Shown piece after piece: positions 26,481 to 36,852 of a stretch of DNA of 64,000 bases (position 1 is its first letter; each line of letters begins with the position of its first letter). The notes beneath the pieces are model-generated. The model was given only the letters and a program-made list of their open reading frames with translations, did no database searches and was not told the origin of the DNA. The DNA lies in the NCBI RefSeq assembly GCF_001426245.1, contig NZ_LMCM01000001.1, positions 844,581-908,580 on the forward strand, read 5' to 3'. Made by a program: the position numbers and the translations under genes. Source of the stretch: Phycicoccus sp. Root101. Its GTDB lineage: Bacteria > Actinomycetota > Actinomycetes > Actinomycetales > Dermatophilaceae.

Positions 26481-27793
26481 CAGCGGAGGAACCCTTCGTA
26501 GTGACGCTGCTGGAGCTGGCTCTCGATCTGCTTCACCGTCTCCAGGCCGACGCCGACGATGATGAGGATCGACGTGCCACCGAACGGGAAGTTCGAGTTG
26601 GCGCCGACGGCCACGAGCGCGATGAGCGGGATGAGCGAGATGAGGCCCAGGTAGATGGCCCCGGGGACCGTGATGCGGGTGAGCACGTAGTCGAGGTACT
26701 CGGCCGTGGGTCGCCCGGCGCGGATACCTGGGATGAAGCCGCCGTAGCGCTTCATGTTGTCGGCGACCTCGACGGGGTTGAACGTGATCGACACGTAGAA
26801 GAACGTGAAGAACAGGATGAGGCCGACGTACATCAGCATGTAGATCGGGTGGTCTCCCCTGGTGAGGTTCTGGTCGATCCACGTCACCCAGCCGGGCTGG
26901 TTCCCGGTGGTCGACCTGTTGAACTGTGCCAGCAGCGTCGGCAGCGCGAGCAGCGACGAGGCGAAGATCACGGGGATGACGCCGGCCATGTTGACCTTGA
27001 GCGGGATGTAGGTGGACGTACCGCCATACATCTGGCGCCCGACCTGGCGCTTGGCGTACTGCACCGGGATGCGTCGCTGGCTCTGCTCGACGAAGACGAC
27101 GAGGGCGATGATGAGGAACCCGAGCAGGATCACGCCGATGAAGACGTCCCAGCGGCCGTCCTGCTGCTGGATGGCCCACAGCGAGCTGGGGAAGCTCGAG
27201 GCGATCGAGGTGAAGATCAGCAGCGACATGCCGTTGCCGATGCCCTTGTCGGTGATGAGCTCACCGAGCCACATGACGACACCGGTGCCGGCGGTCATGG
27301 TGAGCACCATGATGACCAGGGTCGGGATCGAGTCGTCGGGCAGGATGCTCGTGCACTGGGGGCCGAAGAGGGCCGAGGGGTTCTGCGCGAAGGTGATCAG
27401 CGTCGAGGACTGCAGGATCGCCAGGCCGATGGTGAGGTAACGCGTGTACTGCGTCATCTTCGTCTGGCCCTGCTGGCCCTCCTTCTTGAGGGCCTCGAAC
27501 CGCGGGATGACCACGGTGAGGAGCTGCACGATGATGCTCGCGGTGATGTACGGCATGATCCCGAGCGCGAAGATCGACAGCTGCAGGAGCGCGCCACCGC
27601 TGAAGAGGTTGGCCAGGCCCAGCACGCCGGTCGTCGCGTCGGCACCCTTGATGCACGCCTGCACGGCGGTGTAGCTGACGCCCGGGACGGGCACGTGCGA
27701 ACCCATCCGGAAGATGAGCACGATGGCGAGCGTGAAGAGCAGCTTCCTGCGCAGGTCCGGCGTCTTGAACGCACGGGTGAAGGCGGTGAGCAC
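26480..27793 (-). CDS. secY: preprotein translocase subunit SecY
   Basis: The 437-residue protein forms the 10-span pore of the Sec translocon. It starts (M)LTAFTRAFKTPDLRRKLLFTL at GTG 27793, preceded by AGGAGG. Conserved blocks include GIMPYITASIIVQLL (plug/lateral gate), RYLTIGLAILQ and, in the cytoplasmic C5-C6 region, GFIPGIRAGRPTAEYLD. It exports the window's secreted enzymes, among others. Confidence 0.99.
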   Translation of the reverse strand: MLTAFTRAFKTPDLRRKLLFTLAIVLIFRMGSHVPVPGVSYTAVQACIKGADATTGVLGLANLFSGGALLQLSIFALGIMPYITASIIVQLLTVVIPRFEALKKEGQQGQTKMTQYTRYLTIGLAILQSSTLITFAQNPSALFGPQCTSILPDDSIPTLVIMVLTMTAGTGVVMWLGELITDKGIGNGMSLLIFTSIASSFPSSLWAIQQQDGRWDVFIGVILLGFLIIALVVFVEQSQRRIPVQYAKRQVGRQMYGGTSTYIPLKVNMAGVIPVIFASSLLALPTLLAQFNRSTTGNQPGWVTWIDQNLTRGDHPIYMLMYVGLILFFTFFYVSITFNPVEVADNMKRYGGFIPGIRAGRPTAEYLDYVLTRITVPGAIYLGLISLIPLIALVAVGANSNFPFGGTSILIIVGVGLETVKQIESQLQQRHYEGFLR

Positions 27794-27895
27794 AGGTCCT
27801 CCTGGGTGACGCGGGCCGAGCGGCACGCGGTGAGACGGTCAGGCAATCCTAGGCACGATACCCCGACCGATGGTGAGGGGTGTGCATGCAAAACA

Positions 27896-27939
27896 GGTAT
27901 GCCGCGGGCTCACCTTCTGCGGTGAGCCCGCGGCATACC
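27896..27939 (-). terminator. 19-bp hairpin between rplO and secY
   Basis: Perfect arms (27896-27914 and 27921-27939) with a 6-nt loop follow the rplO stop (27955). The base reads GGTATGCCGCG, the same as the hairpin after rpoB. It may be an attenuator that lowers expression of secY-adk-map relative to the ribosomal genes. Confidence 0.6.
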
Positions 27940-27954
27940 GTGGAGCTGGGTGGA

Positions 27955-28455
27955 TCAGGCGGAGGTGACCGAGCCGCCGGCGGCCTCGATCTTCTCCTTG
28001 GCGCTGGCCGAGAACTTGTCAGCGGTCACGGAGACCTTGACGCTGATCTCGCCGTCGCCGAGCACCTTGACCGGGAGGTTGTCCCGGACGGCACCCTTGG
28101 CCACGAGGTCGTCGACGGTCACGTCGCCGCCCTGCGGGTAGAGGGCGGAGAGCTTGTCCAGGTTCACGACCTGGTACTCCACCTTGAACGGGTTCTTGAA
28201 GCCGCGAAGCTTCGGCAGCCGCATGTGCAGCGGCATGGCGCCACCCTCGAAGCGCTCGGGCACCTGGTAACGAGCCTTGGTGCCCTTCGTGCCACGACCG
28301 GCGGTCTTGCCCTTGGAACCCTCACCGCGACCCACGCGGGTCTTGGCGGTCTTGGCTCCGGGGGCGGGACGCAGGTGGTGCAGCTTGAGAGCGGTGCCCT
28401 CGACGGACTTCTCCGACTTCGCAGCAGCGGCCTTGGTGGCCTTCTTCTCTGCCAT
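27955..28455 (-). CDS. rplO: 50S ribosomal protein L15
   Basis: The 166-residue protein has the Gly-rich L15 core ([34 protein letters not shown]) preceded by an Ala/Lys-rich N-terminal stretch of about 23 residues. It lies 2 nt after rpmD. Confidence 0.99.
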   Translation of the reverse strand: MAEKKATKAAAAKSEKSVEGTALKLHHLRPAPGAKTAKTRVGRGEGSKGKTAGRGTKGTKARYQVPERFEGGAMPLHMRLPKLRGFKNPFKVEYQVVNLDKLSALYPQGGDVTVDDLVAKGAVRDNLPVKVLGDGEISVKVSVTADKFSASAKEKIEAAGGSVTSA

Positions 28456-28457
28456 GG

Positions 28458-28637
28458 TCAGTCAACCTCCTCGACGGCGACCAGGTGGGCCACCGTCTTG
28501 ACCATCCCGCGGATCTCGGGACGGTCCTCCTTGACGACGACGTCGCCAATGCGCTTCAGACCGAGGCTGCGCAGGGTGTCACGCTGGTTCTGCTTGCCGC
28601 CGATCTCGGAACGGGTCTGGATCACCTTCAGACGCAT
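28458..28637 (-). CDS. rpmD: 50S ribosomal protein L30
   Basis: A 59-residue protein ([27 protein letters not shown]). I start at the ATG at 28637, which overlaps the rpsE stop by 1 nt; upstream residues of the open frame do not resemble L30. Confidence 0.98.
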   Translation of the reverse strand: MRLKVIQTRSEIGGKQNQRDTLRSLGLKRIGDVVVKEDRPEIRGMVKTVAHLVAVEEVD

Positions 28638-29290
28638 CAGGCACCTGCCTTGGCGGCCTCGCGGCCAGCAGCCTGGGCGCGCAGCATGGCGGCCGGGGCG
28701 ACACGGTCCACGGGGAGGCCGCGGCGTGCAGCCACCTCCTCCGGACGCTCGAGGCCCTTGAGGGCCGCGACCGTCGCGTGGACGATGTTGATCGCGTTGT
28801 CCGAGCCGAGCGACTTGCTCAGCACGTCGTGGATGCCGGCGCACTCGAGCACCGCGCGCACCGGACCGCCGGCGATGACACCGGTACCGGGAGCGGCGGG
28901 GCGCAGCATGACGACACCAGCAGCGGCCTCACCCTGCACGGGGTGCGGGATGGTGCCCTGGATGCGCGGGACCTTGAAGAACTCCTTCTTGGCCTCCTCG
29001 ACACCCTTGGCGATCGCTGCGGGAACTTCCTTGGCCTTGCCGTAGCCGACACCGACGGTTCCGTCGCCGTCACCCACCACCACGAGGGCGGTGAAGCTGA
29101 AGCGGCGGCCGCCCTTGACGACCTTGGCGACGCGGTTGATGGTCACCACGCGCTCGACGTAGGCGCTCTTCTCGGCCTGGTCACGGCCACCTTGACGGTT
29201 GTCGCGGCCACCGCGGCGGTCGCCGCGCTCGCCACGAGCTGCGTCGCCGCCAGCAGCGGCACCAGTGCCTCGACGCTGGGGTCCGGGCAT
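28637..29290 (-). CDS. rpsE: 30S ribosomal protein S5
   Basis: The 217-residue protein has an Arg/Gly-rich N-terminal extension (about 1-40), then the S5 double-stranded-RNA-binding-like domain ([34 protein letters not shown]). The C-terminal domain follows with [24 protein letters not shown]5 helps decoding fidelity and helicase activity at the mRNA entry. Confidence 0.99.
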   Translation of the reverse strand: MPGPQRRGTGAAAGGDAARGERGDRRGGRDNRQGGRDQAEKSAYVERVVTINRVAKVVKGGRRFSFTALVVVGDGDGTVGVGYGKAKEVPAAIAKGVEEAKKEFFKVPRIQGTIPHPVQGEAAAGVVMLRPAAPGTGVIAGGPVRAVLECAGIHDVLSKSLGSDNAINIVHATVAALKGLERPEEVAARRGLPVDRVAPAAMLRAQAAGREAAKAGA

Positions 29291-29330
29291 CAGATGTTCC
29301 TCATCTCAATAACAGTTGCGGTCACGGTGC

Positions 29331-29705
29331 TCACAGGGACAACCCACCCTCGCGGGCGCCCTCGGCGATGGCCGCGACGCGACCGTGGTAGCGGTTGCCG
29401 CCACGGTCGAACACGACGGCCTCGACGCCGGCGCTCTTGGCGCGCTCGGCCAGCAGCTCGCCGACCTTGCGGGCCTTGGCGGTCTTGTCGCCCTCGAACG
29501 AGCGCAGGTCCGCCTCCATGGTGGAGGCCGACGCCACGGTCTTGCCGAGGGTGTCGTCGACGACCTGCACGAAGACGTGGCGCGACGAACGGGAGACGAC
29601 CAGGCGCGGACGAACCGCGGTGCCGGTCACCTTCTTGCGCAGGCGCAGGTGGCGACGGCCGCGTGCAGCGGACTTGCCCTTGGCGCGCTTGACGATCATT
29701 GCCAT
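29331..29705 (-). CDS. rplR: 50S ribosomal protein L18
   Basis: The 124-residue 5S rRNA-binding protein has [20 protein letters not shown] near the start and [27 protein letters not shown] at the end. It lies 3 nt after rplF and 40 nt before rpsE. Confidence 0.99.
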   Translation of the reverse strand: MAMIVKRAKGKSAARGRRHLRLRKKVTGTAVRPRLVVSRSSRHVFVQVVDDTLGKTVASASTMEADLRSFEGDKTAKARKVGELLAERAKSAGVEAVVFDRGGNRYHGRVAAIAEGAREGGLSL

Positions 29706-29708
29706 GAC

Positions 29709-30245
29709 TTACTTACCGGCCTTTCCGACCTTGCGACGGATGGTCTCGCCCGCGTAGCGCACGCCCTTGCCCTTGTACGGGTCGGGCTTGCGCAGCTTGC
29801 GGATGTTCGCGGCAACCTCGCCGACCAGCTGCTTGTCGATGCCCTGGACCGCGAAGCGGGTCGGGTTCTCGACGGTGAAGGAGATGCCCGCGGGGGCTTC
29901 GACGGTGATCGAGTGGCTGTAGCCGAGGGCGAACTCGAGCGTGCCGCCCTTGTTGACCACGCGGTAACCCGTGCCGTGGATCTCCATCTTCTTCTCGTAG
30001 CCCTCGGTGACACCGAGGACCATGTTGTTGATCAGCGAGCGGGTCAGGCCGTGCAGGGCACGGGACTGGCGCTCGTCGTTGGGCCGCTTGACCTCGAGGG
30101 CCTCGTCACCCTTCTCAACGGTGATCGGCTCGGCCACACGGTGGCTGAGCTCGCCCTTGGGGCCCTTCACCTTGACGGTCTGACCGTCGATGGTGATGTC
30201 GACACCGCTGGGGATGGAGACCGGGAGTCGTCCAATACGCGACAT
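29709..30245 (-). CDS. rplF: 50S ribosomal protein L6
   Basis: The 178-residue protein has two tandem alpha/beta domains. It starts [17 protein letters not shown] and ends with the conserved [25 protein letters not shown]. It binds 23S rRNA near the sarcin-ricin loop. It is 12 nt downstream of rpsH. Confidence 0.99.
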   Translation of the reverse strand: MSRIGRLPVSIPSGVDITIDGQTVKVKGPKGELSHRVAEPITVEKGDEALEVKRPNDERQSRALHGLTRSLINNMVLGVTEGYEKKMEIHGTGYRVVNKGGTLEFALGYSHSITVEAPAGISFTVENPTRFAVQGIDKQLVGEVAANIRKLRKPDPYKGKGVRYAGETIRRKVGKAGK

Positions 30246-30257
30246 GTCGAATACCCC

Positions 30258-30656
30258 TTACCAGACGTAGGCGAGGACTTCCCCGCCCACACCCTTGGAA
30301 GCCGCCTGACGATCCGTGAGGAGTCCAGACGAGGTGGAAATGATGGCCACACCGAGTCCGCCGAGAACCTTGGGAAGGTTCGTCGACTTGGCGTAGACGC
30401 GCAGACCGGGCTTGGAGACACGGCGCACGCCAGCGATGGAACGCTCGCGGTTGGGGCCGTACTTCAGCTCGATCGTCAGCGTCTTGCCGACCTCGGCATC
30501 CTCGACCTTCCAGGAGGCGATGTAGCCCTCAGCCTGGAGGATCTCGGCAACGTGGGACTTCAGCTTGGAAAACGGCATGGAGACAGCGTCGTGGTGCGCC
30601 GAGTTGGCGTTCCGGACGCGCGTCAACATGTCCGCAATCGGGTCAGTCATGGTCAT
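30258..30656 (-). CDS. rpsH: 30S ribosomal protein S8
   Basis: The 132-residue 16S-binding protein ([20 protein letters not shown]) ends with the conserved block [39 protein letters not shown] lies 6 nt before the first ATG; an ATG two codons later is also possible. A 97-bp gap separates it from rpsN. Confidence 0.99.
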   Translation of the reverse strand: MTMTDPIADMLTRVRNANSAHHDAVSMPFSKLKSHVAEILQAEGYIASWKVEDAEVGKTLTIELKYGPNRERSIAGVRRVSKPGLRVYAKSTNLPKVLGGLGVAIISTSSGLLTDRQAASKGVGGEVLAYVW

Positions 30657-30753
30657 GGGCTTCTCCGGCCCTCTCTCACCGCGGTTTCACTGCGCTGTGC
30701 GCTGCGACCTGCGATGTAGAACGAAATCAATGGGTGGGGTGGTGCTGAGCTGC

Positions 30754-30939
30754 TTACCAGGAGCTCTTGGTGACGCCGGGCAGTTCACCGCGGTGAGCCA
30801 TCTCGCGAAGGCAGATGCGGCACAGTCCGAACTTGCGGTAGACCGAGTGCGGTCGGCCGCAGCGCTGGCAACGGGTGTAGCCACGCACCTTGAACTTCGG
30901 CTTCTTGTTGGCCTTGTTGACCAGGGCGGTCTTCGCCAT
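30754..30939 (-). CDS. rpsN: 30S ribosomal protein S14, zinc-binding type
   Basis: The 61-residue short form has two CxxC pairs (C24/C27 and C40/C43), the zinc-binding S14 type. It lies 1 nt after rplE. Confidence 0.98.
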   Translation of the reverse strand: MAKTALVNKANKKPKFKVRGYTRCQRCGRPHSVYRKFGLCRICLREMAHRGELPGVTKSSW

Positions 30940-30940
30940 G

Positions 30941-31507
30941 TCAGTTCTCCTTGAAGGGGAAGCCGAGCGCCTTGAGCAGTGCGCGGCCCTCGTCGTCGTT
31001 GGTGGCGGTGGTCACCACGGTGATGTCCATGCCACGCACGCGGTCGATCCGGTCCTGGTCGATCTCGTGGAACATCGACTGCTCGGTCAGACCGAAGGTG
31101 TAGTTGCCGTTGCCGTCGAACTGCTTGGGCGACAGACCACGGAAGTCACGGATGCGGGGCAGCGCCGTGGACACCAGACGGTCGAGGAACTCCCACATGC
31201 GGTCGCCGCGCAGCGTGGTGTGCGCGCCGATCGGCATGCCCTCACGCAGCTTGAACTGGGCGATCGACTTGCGGGCCTTGGTGACGAGCGGCTTCTGGCC
31301 GGTGATCGCCGAGAGGTCGCGGATGGCGCCCTCGATGAGCTTGGCGTCCTTGGCGGCGTCACCGACACCCATGTTGACGACGACCTTGACGACGCCGGGG
31401 ACCTGCATGACGTTCGCGTGGCCGAACTGCTGCTGCAGCTGGCCCTTGATCTCCTCGGCGTAGCGCGTCTTCAGACGCGGCGCCTGCTTGGTTGCAGTCT
31501 CAGTCAT
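30941..31507 (-). CDS. rplE: 50S ribosomal protein L5
   Basis: The 188-residue 5S rRNA-binding protein starts (M)[21 protein letters not shown] and contains [15 protein letters not shown] and [25 protein letters not shown] use the ATG at 31507, 5 nt after the rplX stop. A GTG at 31516 that overlaps that stop (GTGA) and follows AAGGA is an alternative adding three residues. Confidence 0.97.
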   Translation of the reverse strand: MTETATKQAPRLKTRYAEEIKGQLQQQFGHANVMQVPGVVKVVVNMGVGDAAKDAKLIEGAIRDLSAITGQKPLVTKARKSIAQFKLREGMPIGAHTTLRGDRMWEFLDRLVSTALPRIRDFRGLSPKQFDGNGNYTFGLTEQSMFHEIDQDRIDRVRGMDITVVTTATNDDEGRALLKALGFPFKEN

Positions 31508-31512
31508 GTCTC

Positions 31513-31869
31513 TCACAGGTCCTTGCCCGAGCGCACCGCGACGCGGGTACGGACGGTCTTCTCGCGCCCGTTGCGCTCGACGGTCTCGACACGGGTCTTG
31601 ACGCGGGTCGGCTTCTTGTCGGTGGGGTCGACGATGGCCACGTTGCTCACGTGGATCGCGGCCTCCTGGACGACCAGGCCACCGGTGCGGCTGCCGCGAG
31701 CGGTCTGGCCGGCCTTGGTGTGGCGGGTCACCCGGTTGACGCCCTCGACGAGCACGCGCTCGGTCTCGGGGTACACGGCGATGACCTTGCCCTGCTTGGT
31801 CTTGTCCTTGCCCGTGAGGACCTGGACGAGATCGCCCTTCTTGATCTTCATCTTCTTGGGGGCTGCCAT
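31513..31869 (-). CDS. rplX: 50S ribosomal protein L24
   Basis: The 118-residue protein has an N-terminal KOW motif ([36 protein letters not shown]). It is an assembly initiator of the 50S subunit. It lies 3 nt after rplN. Confidence 0.99.
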   Translation of the reverse strand: MAAPKKMKIKKGDLVQVLTGKDKTKQGKVIAVYPETERVLVEGVNRVTRHTKAGQTARGSRTGGLVVQEAAIHVSNVAIVDPTDKKPTRVKTRVETVERNGREKTVRTRVAVRSGKDL

Positions 31870-31872
31870 GGC

Positions 31873-32241
31873 TCAGAGCACCTCCGGCGCCAGCGAAATG
31901 ATCTTCATGAACTTCTTCTCGCGCAGCTCGCGGCCCACCGGGCCGAAGATGCGGGTACCACGCGGGTCCCCGTCACCCTTGAGGATGACGGCGGCGTTCT
32001 CGTCGAACTTGATGTAGCTGCCGTCGGAACGACGACGCTCCTTCGTGGTCCGGACGATGACGGCCTTGACGACGTCGCCCTTCTTGACGTTGCCGCCGGG
32101 GATGGCGTCCTTGACGGCGGCGACGATCACGTCACCGATGCCGGCGTAACGACGACCCGAACCACCGAGAACACGGATGCAAAGGATCTCCTTGGCACCA
32201 GTGTTGTCGGCGACACGCAGTCGCGACTCCTGCTGGATCAC
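31873..32241 (-). CDS. rplN: 50S ribosomal protein L14
   Basis: The 122-residue protein ([27 protein letters not shown]) ends [12 protein letters not shown]. It follows a 135-bp gap after rpsQ that holds a hairpin. Confidence 0.99.
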   Translation of the reverse strand: MIQQESRLRVADNTGAKEILCIRVLGGSGRRYAGIGDVIVAAVKDAIPGGNVKKGDVVKAVIVRTTKERRRSDGSYIKFDENAAVILKGDGDPRGTRIFGPVGRELREKKFMKIISLAPEVL

Positions 32242-32319
32242 TGTCTAACTCCTGTCGTCGAGCTGGTTCTCACGCGCGGTGAGCCTTGCCGAACTGTGGG
32301 TGGTCTTGTTTCCGTCCCG

Positions 32320-32355
32320 CCGCGGCATACCCGGCCAGGTGGCCGGGCGCCGCGG
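32320..32355 (-). terminator. hairpin between rpsQ and rplN
   Basis: Two 7-bp stem segments, 32320-32326 with 32349-32355 and 32330-32336 with 32341-32347, are separated by a small internal loop. The hairpin follows the rpsQ stop (32377). The GGCATACC motif seen in related hairpins overlaps the left arm. It is probably an intra-operon attenuator or processing site. Confidence 0.45.
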
Positions 32356-32376
32356 TGGTGACGGTATGTCGTGGTG

Positions 32377-32667
32377 TTACTTGGCCTTCTCGAGGATCTC
32401 CACCACGCGCCAGCGCTTGGTGGCCGACAGCGGTCGGGTCTCCATGATCAGCACGCGGTCGCCGATACCGGCGGCGTTCTGCTCGTCGTGGGCCTTGACC
32501 TTGCTCGAGCGACGCAGGACCTTGCCGTAGAGCGCGTGCTTGACGCGGTCCTCGACCTCGACCACGACGGTCTTGTCCATCTTGTCGCTGACCACGTAAC
32601 CCTGACGGGTCTTGCGGTAGTTGCGGTCTGCAGCCGTCACGGCCTCATCCTTCACGTTCTCGGTCAT
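32377..32667 (-). CDS. rpsQ: 30S ribosomal protein S17
   Basis: The 96-residue OB-fold protein has a core of [27 protein letters not shown] and the conserved [24 protein letters not shown] 20-residue N-terminal extension precedes it. Its ATG overlaps the rpmC stop by 4 nt. Confidence 0.99.
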   Translation of the reverse strand: MTENVKDEAVTAADRNYRKTRQGYVVSDKMDKTVVVEVEDRVKHALYGKVLRRSSKVKAHDEQNAAGIGDRVLIMETRPLSATKRWRVVEILEKAK

Positions 32668-32906
32668 GCCGACTCCTCCTTCGCGGGTGCGCCGATACCC
32701 AGCTCGCGCTCACGCAGCTCGGTGTAGATGCGGGCGATGTCCTTGCGGACCGCACGCAGGCGACCGTGGTTGTCCAGCTGGCCGGTGGCCGACTGGAACC
32801 GGAGGTTGAACAGCTCCTCCTTGGCCTTGCGGAGCTCGTCCACCAGGCGCTCGTCATCGAGACCACGCATGTTCTCGGACGTCAGGTCCTTGGATCCGAC
32901 TGCCAT
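32664..32906 (-). CDS. rpmC: 50S ribosomal protein L29
   Basis: The 80-residue helical protein ([47 protein letters not shown]) lies at the polypeptide exit. Its start overlaps the rplP stop by 1 nt. Confidence 0.98.
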   Translation of the reverse strand: MAVGSKDLTSENMRGLDDERLVDELRKAKEELFNLRFQSATGQLDNHGRLRAVRKDIARIYTELRERELGIGAPAKEESA

Positions 32907-33325
32907 CAGATGTCACCACCCTCACGCCGAACGAAGCGGCACTTCATGGGGAGCTTGTGCATCGCCAGACGCATCGCCTCGCGGGCGACCTCTTCCGACA
33001 CACCGGAGATCTCGAACATCACGCGACCAGGCTTGACGTTGGCGATCCACCACTCGGGGGAACCCTTACCGGAACCCATGCGGGTCTCAGCGGGCTTCTT
33101 GGTCAGCGGGCGGTCGGGGTAGATGTTGATCCACACCTTTCCACCACGCTTCATGTAACGCGTCATCGCGATACGAGCGGACTCGATCTGACGGTTGGTG
33201 ACGTAGGCGGGCTCGAGGGCCTGGATGCCGTAGTCGCCGAACGCGATCTTCGTGCCACCCTTCGCAGCGCCCGAGCGACCCGGGTGGTGCTGCTTGCGGT
33301 GCTTGACTCGACGAGGAATCAACAT
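32906..33325 (-). CDS. rplP: 50S ribosomal protein L16
   Basis: The 139-residue protein starts [21 protein letters not shown] at the ATG at 33325 and carries [24 protein letters not shown]. The frame is open upstream into rpsC, but those residues are out of frame with rpsC and unrelated to L16. Confidence 0.98.
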   Translation of the reverse strand: MLIPRRVKHRKQHHPGRSGAAKGGTKIAFGDYGIQALEPAYVTNRQIESARIAMTRYMKRGGKVWINIYPDRPLTKKPAETRMGSGKGSPEWWIANVKPGRVMFEISGVSEEVAREAMRLAMHKLPMKCRFVRREGGDI

Positions 33326-33326
33326 G

Positions 33327-34157
33327 TCAGGACTGCTCTCCCTCAGTGCTGGCAGCGGCTGCCGGGGCCGGGGCCTCGGTGGCGGGTGCTGCGGCAGCGG
33401 TCTCGGTGGCGGTGCCCTCCGGACGCTCGCGACGAGCGCGGGCCGGACGGTCGGCGCCGTCACGACGCGGGCCACGGCTCGGGCGCGGCGCAGCAGCCTG
33501 CTGCTGGGCCAGCTCGCGAGCGGTGACGTCGCCCTTGTAGATCCACACCTTGACGCCGATGCGACCGAAGGTGGTGCGGGCCTCGTAGAAGCCGTAGTCG
33601 ATCTGCGCACGCAGGGTGTGCAGCGGGACGCGACCCTCACGGTAGAACTCCGTGCGGGACATCTCGGCGCCGCCGAGGCGACCGGAGACCTGGACACGGA
33701 TGCCCTTGGCGCCGGCGCGGGTGGCGGACTGCATGCCCTTGCGCATCGCACGACGGAACGACACACGAGCAGAGAGCTGCTCGGCGATGCCCTGCGCGAC
33801 GAGCTGGGAGTCGACCTCGGGGTTCTTGACCTCGAGGATGTTCAGCTGCACCTGCTTGCCCGTGAGCTTCTCGAGCTCGCCACGGATGCGGTCGGCCTCT
33901 GCGCCGCGCCGACCGATGACGATGCCGGGACGCGCGGTGTGGATGTCGACACGGACGCGGTCACGGGTGCGCTCGATCTCGACGCGGGAGATGCCGGCTC
34001 GCTCCATGCCCTCGGACATGAGCTTGCGGATGGCGACGTCTTCCTTGACGTAGTCGCGGTAACGCTGCCCCTCCTTGGTGGAGTCAGCGAACCAGCGGCT
34101 CTTGTGCTCGGTGGTGATGCCGAGGCGGAAGCCGTGCGGGTTGACCTTCTGGCCCAT
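33327..34157 (-). CDS. rpsC: 30S ribosomal protein S3
   Basis: The 276-residue protein has a KH domain (about 60-110: [23 protein letters not shown]) and the S3 C-terminal domain ([27 protein letters not shown]). A Pro/Ala/Glu-rich tail (about 215-276) is common in actinobacteria. Its start overlaps the rplV stop by 1 nt. Confidence 0.99.
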   Translation of the reverse strand: MGQKVNPHGFRLGITTEHKSRWFADSTKEGQRYRDYVKEDVAIRKLMSEGMERAGISRVEIERTRDRVRVDIHTARPGIVIGRRGAEADRIRGELEKLTGKQVQLNILEVKNPEVDSQLVAQGIAEQLSARVSFRRAMRKGMQSATRAGAKGIRVQVSGRLGGAEMSRTEFYREGRVPLHTLRAQIDYGFYEARTTFGRIGVKVWIYKGDVTARELAQQQAAAPRPSRGPRRDGADRPARARRERPEGTATETAAAAPATEAPAPAAAASTEGEQS

Positions 34158-34558
34158 TAGCGGGTGCCTCCCTTGGTGGTCTTCGGCGTGACGACCACGG
34201 TGATGTGGCTGGTCCGCTTGTTGATGCGGGCCGCGCGGCCCTGGGCACGCGGGCGGAACCGCTTCATCGTCGGGCCCTCGTCGACGTAGGCGGCGCTGAT
34301 GACGAGGTTGCGCTCGTCAAAGGCCTCCGACGCCTTGTCGGCCTTGACCCGGGCGTTGGCGATGGCGCTCTCGAGCACCTTCTGGATCGGGTCGGACGCG
34401 GACTGCGGCGCGAACTTCAGCACGCCGATGGCCTCGACGGCCTGCTTGCCGCGGATGAGGTCGACGATGCGACGCGCCTTCTGGGGCGTGACGCGGACGG
34501 ACCGCGCAATCGCCTTGGCTTCCATCACGTTGTCCTTGTTCTCGGTGGGGGCGGCCAT
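34157..34558 (-). CDS. rplV: 50S ribosomal protein L22
   Basis: The 133-residue protein has the beta-hairpin sequence [23 protein letters not shown], which reaches the exit tunnel, and the helical part [17 protein letters not shown] ([17 protein letters not shown]). A short acidic N-terminal extension is present. It overlaps rpsS by 1 nt. Confidence 0.99.
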   Translation of the reverse strand: MAAPTENKDNVMEAKAIARSVRVTPQKARRIVDLIRGKQAVEAIGVLKFAPQSASDPIQKVLESAIANARVKADKASEAFDERNLVISAAYVDEGPTMKRFRPRAQGRAARINKRTSHITVVVTPKTTKGGTR

Positions 34559-34839
34559 CAGCGACGACGCCCCTTCTTGTCTTCCTTCACGTGACCCTTG
34601 AACGTGCGGGTCGGCGCGAACTCGCCGAGCTTGTGGCCGACCATCGACTCGGTGACGAACACCGGGACGTGCTTGCGGCCGTCGTGGACGGCGAACGTGT
34701 GACCGAGCATGTCGGGGCTGATGACCGACCGACGTGACCAGGTCTTGATGACTGTCTTGGTGCCCGCTTCGTTCTGGACGTCGACCTTCTTCTGAAGGTG
34801 GCCGTCGATGAAGGGGCCCTTCTTCAAGCTACGAGGCAT
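34558..34839 (-). CDS. rpsS: 30S ribosomal protein S19
   Basis: The 93-residue protein ([19 protein letters not shown]) has the signature [28 protein letters not shown]. It contacts S13 and the 23S bridge. It lies 18 nt after rplB. Confidence 0.99.
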   Translation of the reverse strand: MPRSLKKGPFIDGHLQKKVDVQNEAGTKTVIKTWSRRSVISPDMLGHTFAVHDGRKHVPVFVTESMVGHKLGEFAPTRTFKGHVKEDKKGRRR

Positions 34840-34857
34840 GGTTTCTCAGGCTCCTTC

Positions 34858-35694
34858 TCAGCGCTTCTTGCCAGTACGACGGCGACGGACGATCATCTTG
34901 TCGCTCGGCTTGCCGGGGCGGCGGGTGCGGCCCTCGGCCTGTCCCCACGGGCTGACCGGGTGGCGTCCACCGGAGGTCTTGCCCTCTCCACCACCGTGCG
35001 GGTGGTCGACCGGGTTCATGGCGACACCACGGACGGTCGGGCGCTTGCCCTTCCACCGCATGCGGCCGGCCTTGCCCCAGTTGATGTTGGACTGCTCGGC
35101 GTTGCCCACCTCGCCGACCGTGGCGCGGCAGCGCAGGTCGACGTTGCGGATCTCGCCGGACGGCATGCGCAGCTGGGCGTAGGGGCCGTCCTTGGCGACG
35201 AGCTGGACACGCACACCGGCCGATCGGGCGATCTTCGCGCCGCCGCCGGGCTTGAGCTCGACAGCGTGGATGACCGTACCGGTCGGGATGTTGCGCATCG
35301 GCAGGCTGTTGCCGGGCTTGATGTCGGCACCGGGGCCGTTCTCGATGTTGGCGCCCTGCTCCAGGCCCTTGGGGGCCAGGATGTAGCGCTTCTCACCGTC
35401 GGCGTAGTGCAGCAGGGCGATGCGTGCGGTGCGGTTGGGGTCGTACTCGATGTGAGCGACCTTGGCCGGCACGCCGTCCTTGTCGTGGCGACGGAAGTCG
35501 ATGACGCGGTAGGCGCGCTTGTGACCTCCACCGATGTGACGGGTCGTGATGCGGCCGTTGCTGTTACGTCCACCGGACTTGGTCAGTGGACGAACCAGCG
35601 ACTTTTCCGGAGTGGAGCGCGTGACCTCGACGAAGTCGGCAACGCTGGAGCCTCGACGGCCAGGCGTCGTCGGCTTGTACTTGCGGATACCCAT
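34858..35694 (-). CDS. rplB: 50S ribosomal protein L2
   Basis: The 278-residue protein has OB-like and SH3-like domains. The conserved [15 protein letters not shown] loop carries the histidine near the peptidyl-transferase centre. It starts [21 protein letters not shown]. It lies 35 nt after rplW. Confidence 0.99.
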   Translation of the reverse strand: MGIRKYKPTTPGRRGSSVADFVEVTRSTPEKSLVRPLTKSGGRNSNGRITTRHIGGGHKRAYRVIDFRRHDKDGVPAKVAHIEYDPNRTARIALLHYADGEKRYILAPKGLEQGANIENGPGADIKPGNSLPMRNIPTGTVIHAVELKPGGGAKIARSAGVRVQLVAKDGPYAQLRMPSGEIRNVDLRCRATVGEVGNAEQSNINWGKAGRMRWKGKRPTVRGVAMNPVDHPHGGGEGKTSGGRHPVSPWGQAEGRTRRPGKPSDKMIVRRRRTGKKR

Positions 35695-35729
35695 GTTTGA
35701 AAGTCCCTAACGTCTCTTCAGCGTCCTGG

Positions 35730-36035
35730 TCAGGCGCCGGCACCGAAGATGTCGATCGAGCCCTCGCGGAGGGTGACGATCGCACGCTTGGTGTCCTTGC
35801 GCTTGCCGATGCCGAACCGCGTGCGACGGGTCTTGCCGACACGGTTGAGGGTGTGCACGGAGTCGACCTTGACACCGAAGACACGCTCAACGGCGATCTT
35901 GATCTCGGTCTTGTTGGCCCGCGGGTCGACGATGAAGGTGTACTTGCCCTGGTCGAGCAGCGAGTACGACTTCTCGGAAACGACCGGAGCGATCAGGATG
36001 TCGCGGGGGTCCTTGCCTGCAGCGAGCGAGCTCAC
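35730..36035 (-). CDS. rplW: 50S ribosomal protein L23
   Basis: The 101-residue protein ([29 protein letters not shown]) is the exit-site docking protein for trigger factor and SRP. Its start overlaps the rplD stop by 4 nt. Confidence 0.99.
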   Translation of the reverse strand: MSSLAAGKDPRDILIAPVVSEKSYSLLDQGKYTFIVDPRANKTEIKIAVERVFGVKVDSVHTLNRVGKTRRTRFGIGKRKDTKRAIVTLREGSIDIFGAGA

Positions 36036-36847
36036 TTGCCCTCCTCCTCATCCGCAGACTCGGCGGCCTTGGCAGCCTTCGTCGTCTTCGCGGGCTTGTC
36101 GGCCTTCTCGGCCTTCGCCGGCTTCTCAGCCTTTGCGGGCTTGTCGGCCTTCTCAGCCTTGTCGGCCTTCTTCTCGGTCTTCGTAGCGGGCTTCTCGACC
36201 GCGGCGGGCTCTGCAGCCTCGACCTCGATCTCGATGACGCCACCCACCGGCTGCGCACCGGAGACGAACGCCTCCAGGGCCGCCGTGGTGAAGACCACGT
36301 CGTCGGACATCAGCACGTCGTACGTGTTCAGCTGGTCGGCCGCGAGGACGTGGACGCCCTCGAGGTTGCGCACCGACTTCAGCGACACGAGGTCGCTGCG
36401 GTCGAGGACCACGAGCACGTTGGTGCGGGTGGTCAGCGCGGCCAGCAGGCCGGCGGCGTCCTTGGTGGACGGAGCGGCTGCGGTCACCAGCGAGTCGACC
36501 ACGTGGACGCGACCGTTGCGGGCCCGGTCGGAGAGGGCACCGCGCAGGGCGGCGGCCTTCATCTTCTTGGGCGTCCGCTGCGAGTAGTCACGCGGCTGCG
36601 GGCCGTGGACGACGCCACCGCCGGCGAACTGCGGAGCACGGGTCGAGCCCTGACGGGCGCGGCCGGTGCCCTTCTGGCGGTAGGGCTTGCGCCCACCGCC
36701 GCGGACCTCGCCTCGGGTCTTGGTCGAGTGCGTGCCCTGACGAGCGGCAGCCATCTGGGCGACGACGACCTGGTGGATCAGGGGGACGTTGACCTGGACG
36801 TCGAAGATCTCGGCGGGCAGGTCAGCAGCGACAGTCTTGGTAGCCAT
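36032..36847 (-). CDS. rplD: 50S ribosomal protein L4 with Lys/Ala-rich tail
   Basis: Residues 1-200 form L4 with the tunnel loop [29 protein letters not shown]. Residues about 202-271 are a repetitive tail of [15 protein letters not shown] units ending in an acidic EEEGK. The core matches usual L4 length, so the tail is an addition. In gammaproteobacteria L4 autoregulates the S10 operon; no such element is recognised here. It lies 5 nt after rplC. Confidence 0.98.
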   Translation of the reverse strand: MATKTVAADLPAEIFDVQVNVPLIHQVVVAQMAAARQGTHSTKTRGEVRGGGRKPYRQKGTGRARQGSTRAPQFAGGGVVHGPQPRDYSQRTPKKMKAAALRGALSDRARNGRVHVVDSLVTAAAPSTKDAAGLLAALTTRTNVLVVLDRSDLVSLKSVRNLEGVHVLAADQLNTYDVLMSDDVVFTTAALEAFVSGAQPVGGVIEIEVEAAEPAAVEKPATKTEKKADKAEKADKPAKAEKPAKAEKADKPAKTTKAAKAAESADEEEGK

Positions 36848-36852
36848 GATGA

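Noticed and set aside
31507..31516. GTG at 31516 as the rplE start
   Set aside because: It is possible through a GTGA overlap, but the ATG at 31507 gives the more usual L5 N-terminus. I kept it only as an alternative.
32906..33766. Extended 286-codon frame including rplP
   Set aside because: The first half overlaps rpsC in another frame and is Arg/Ser/Pro-rich; L16 starts at the ATG at 33325.
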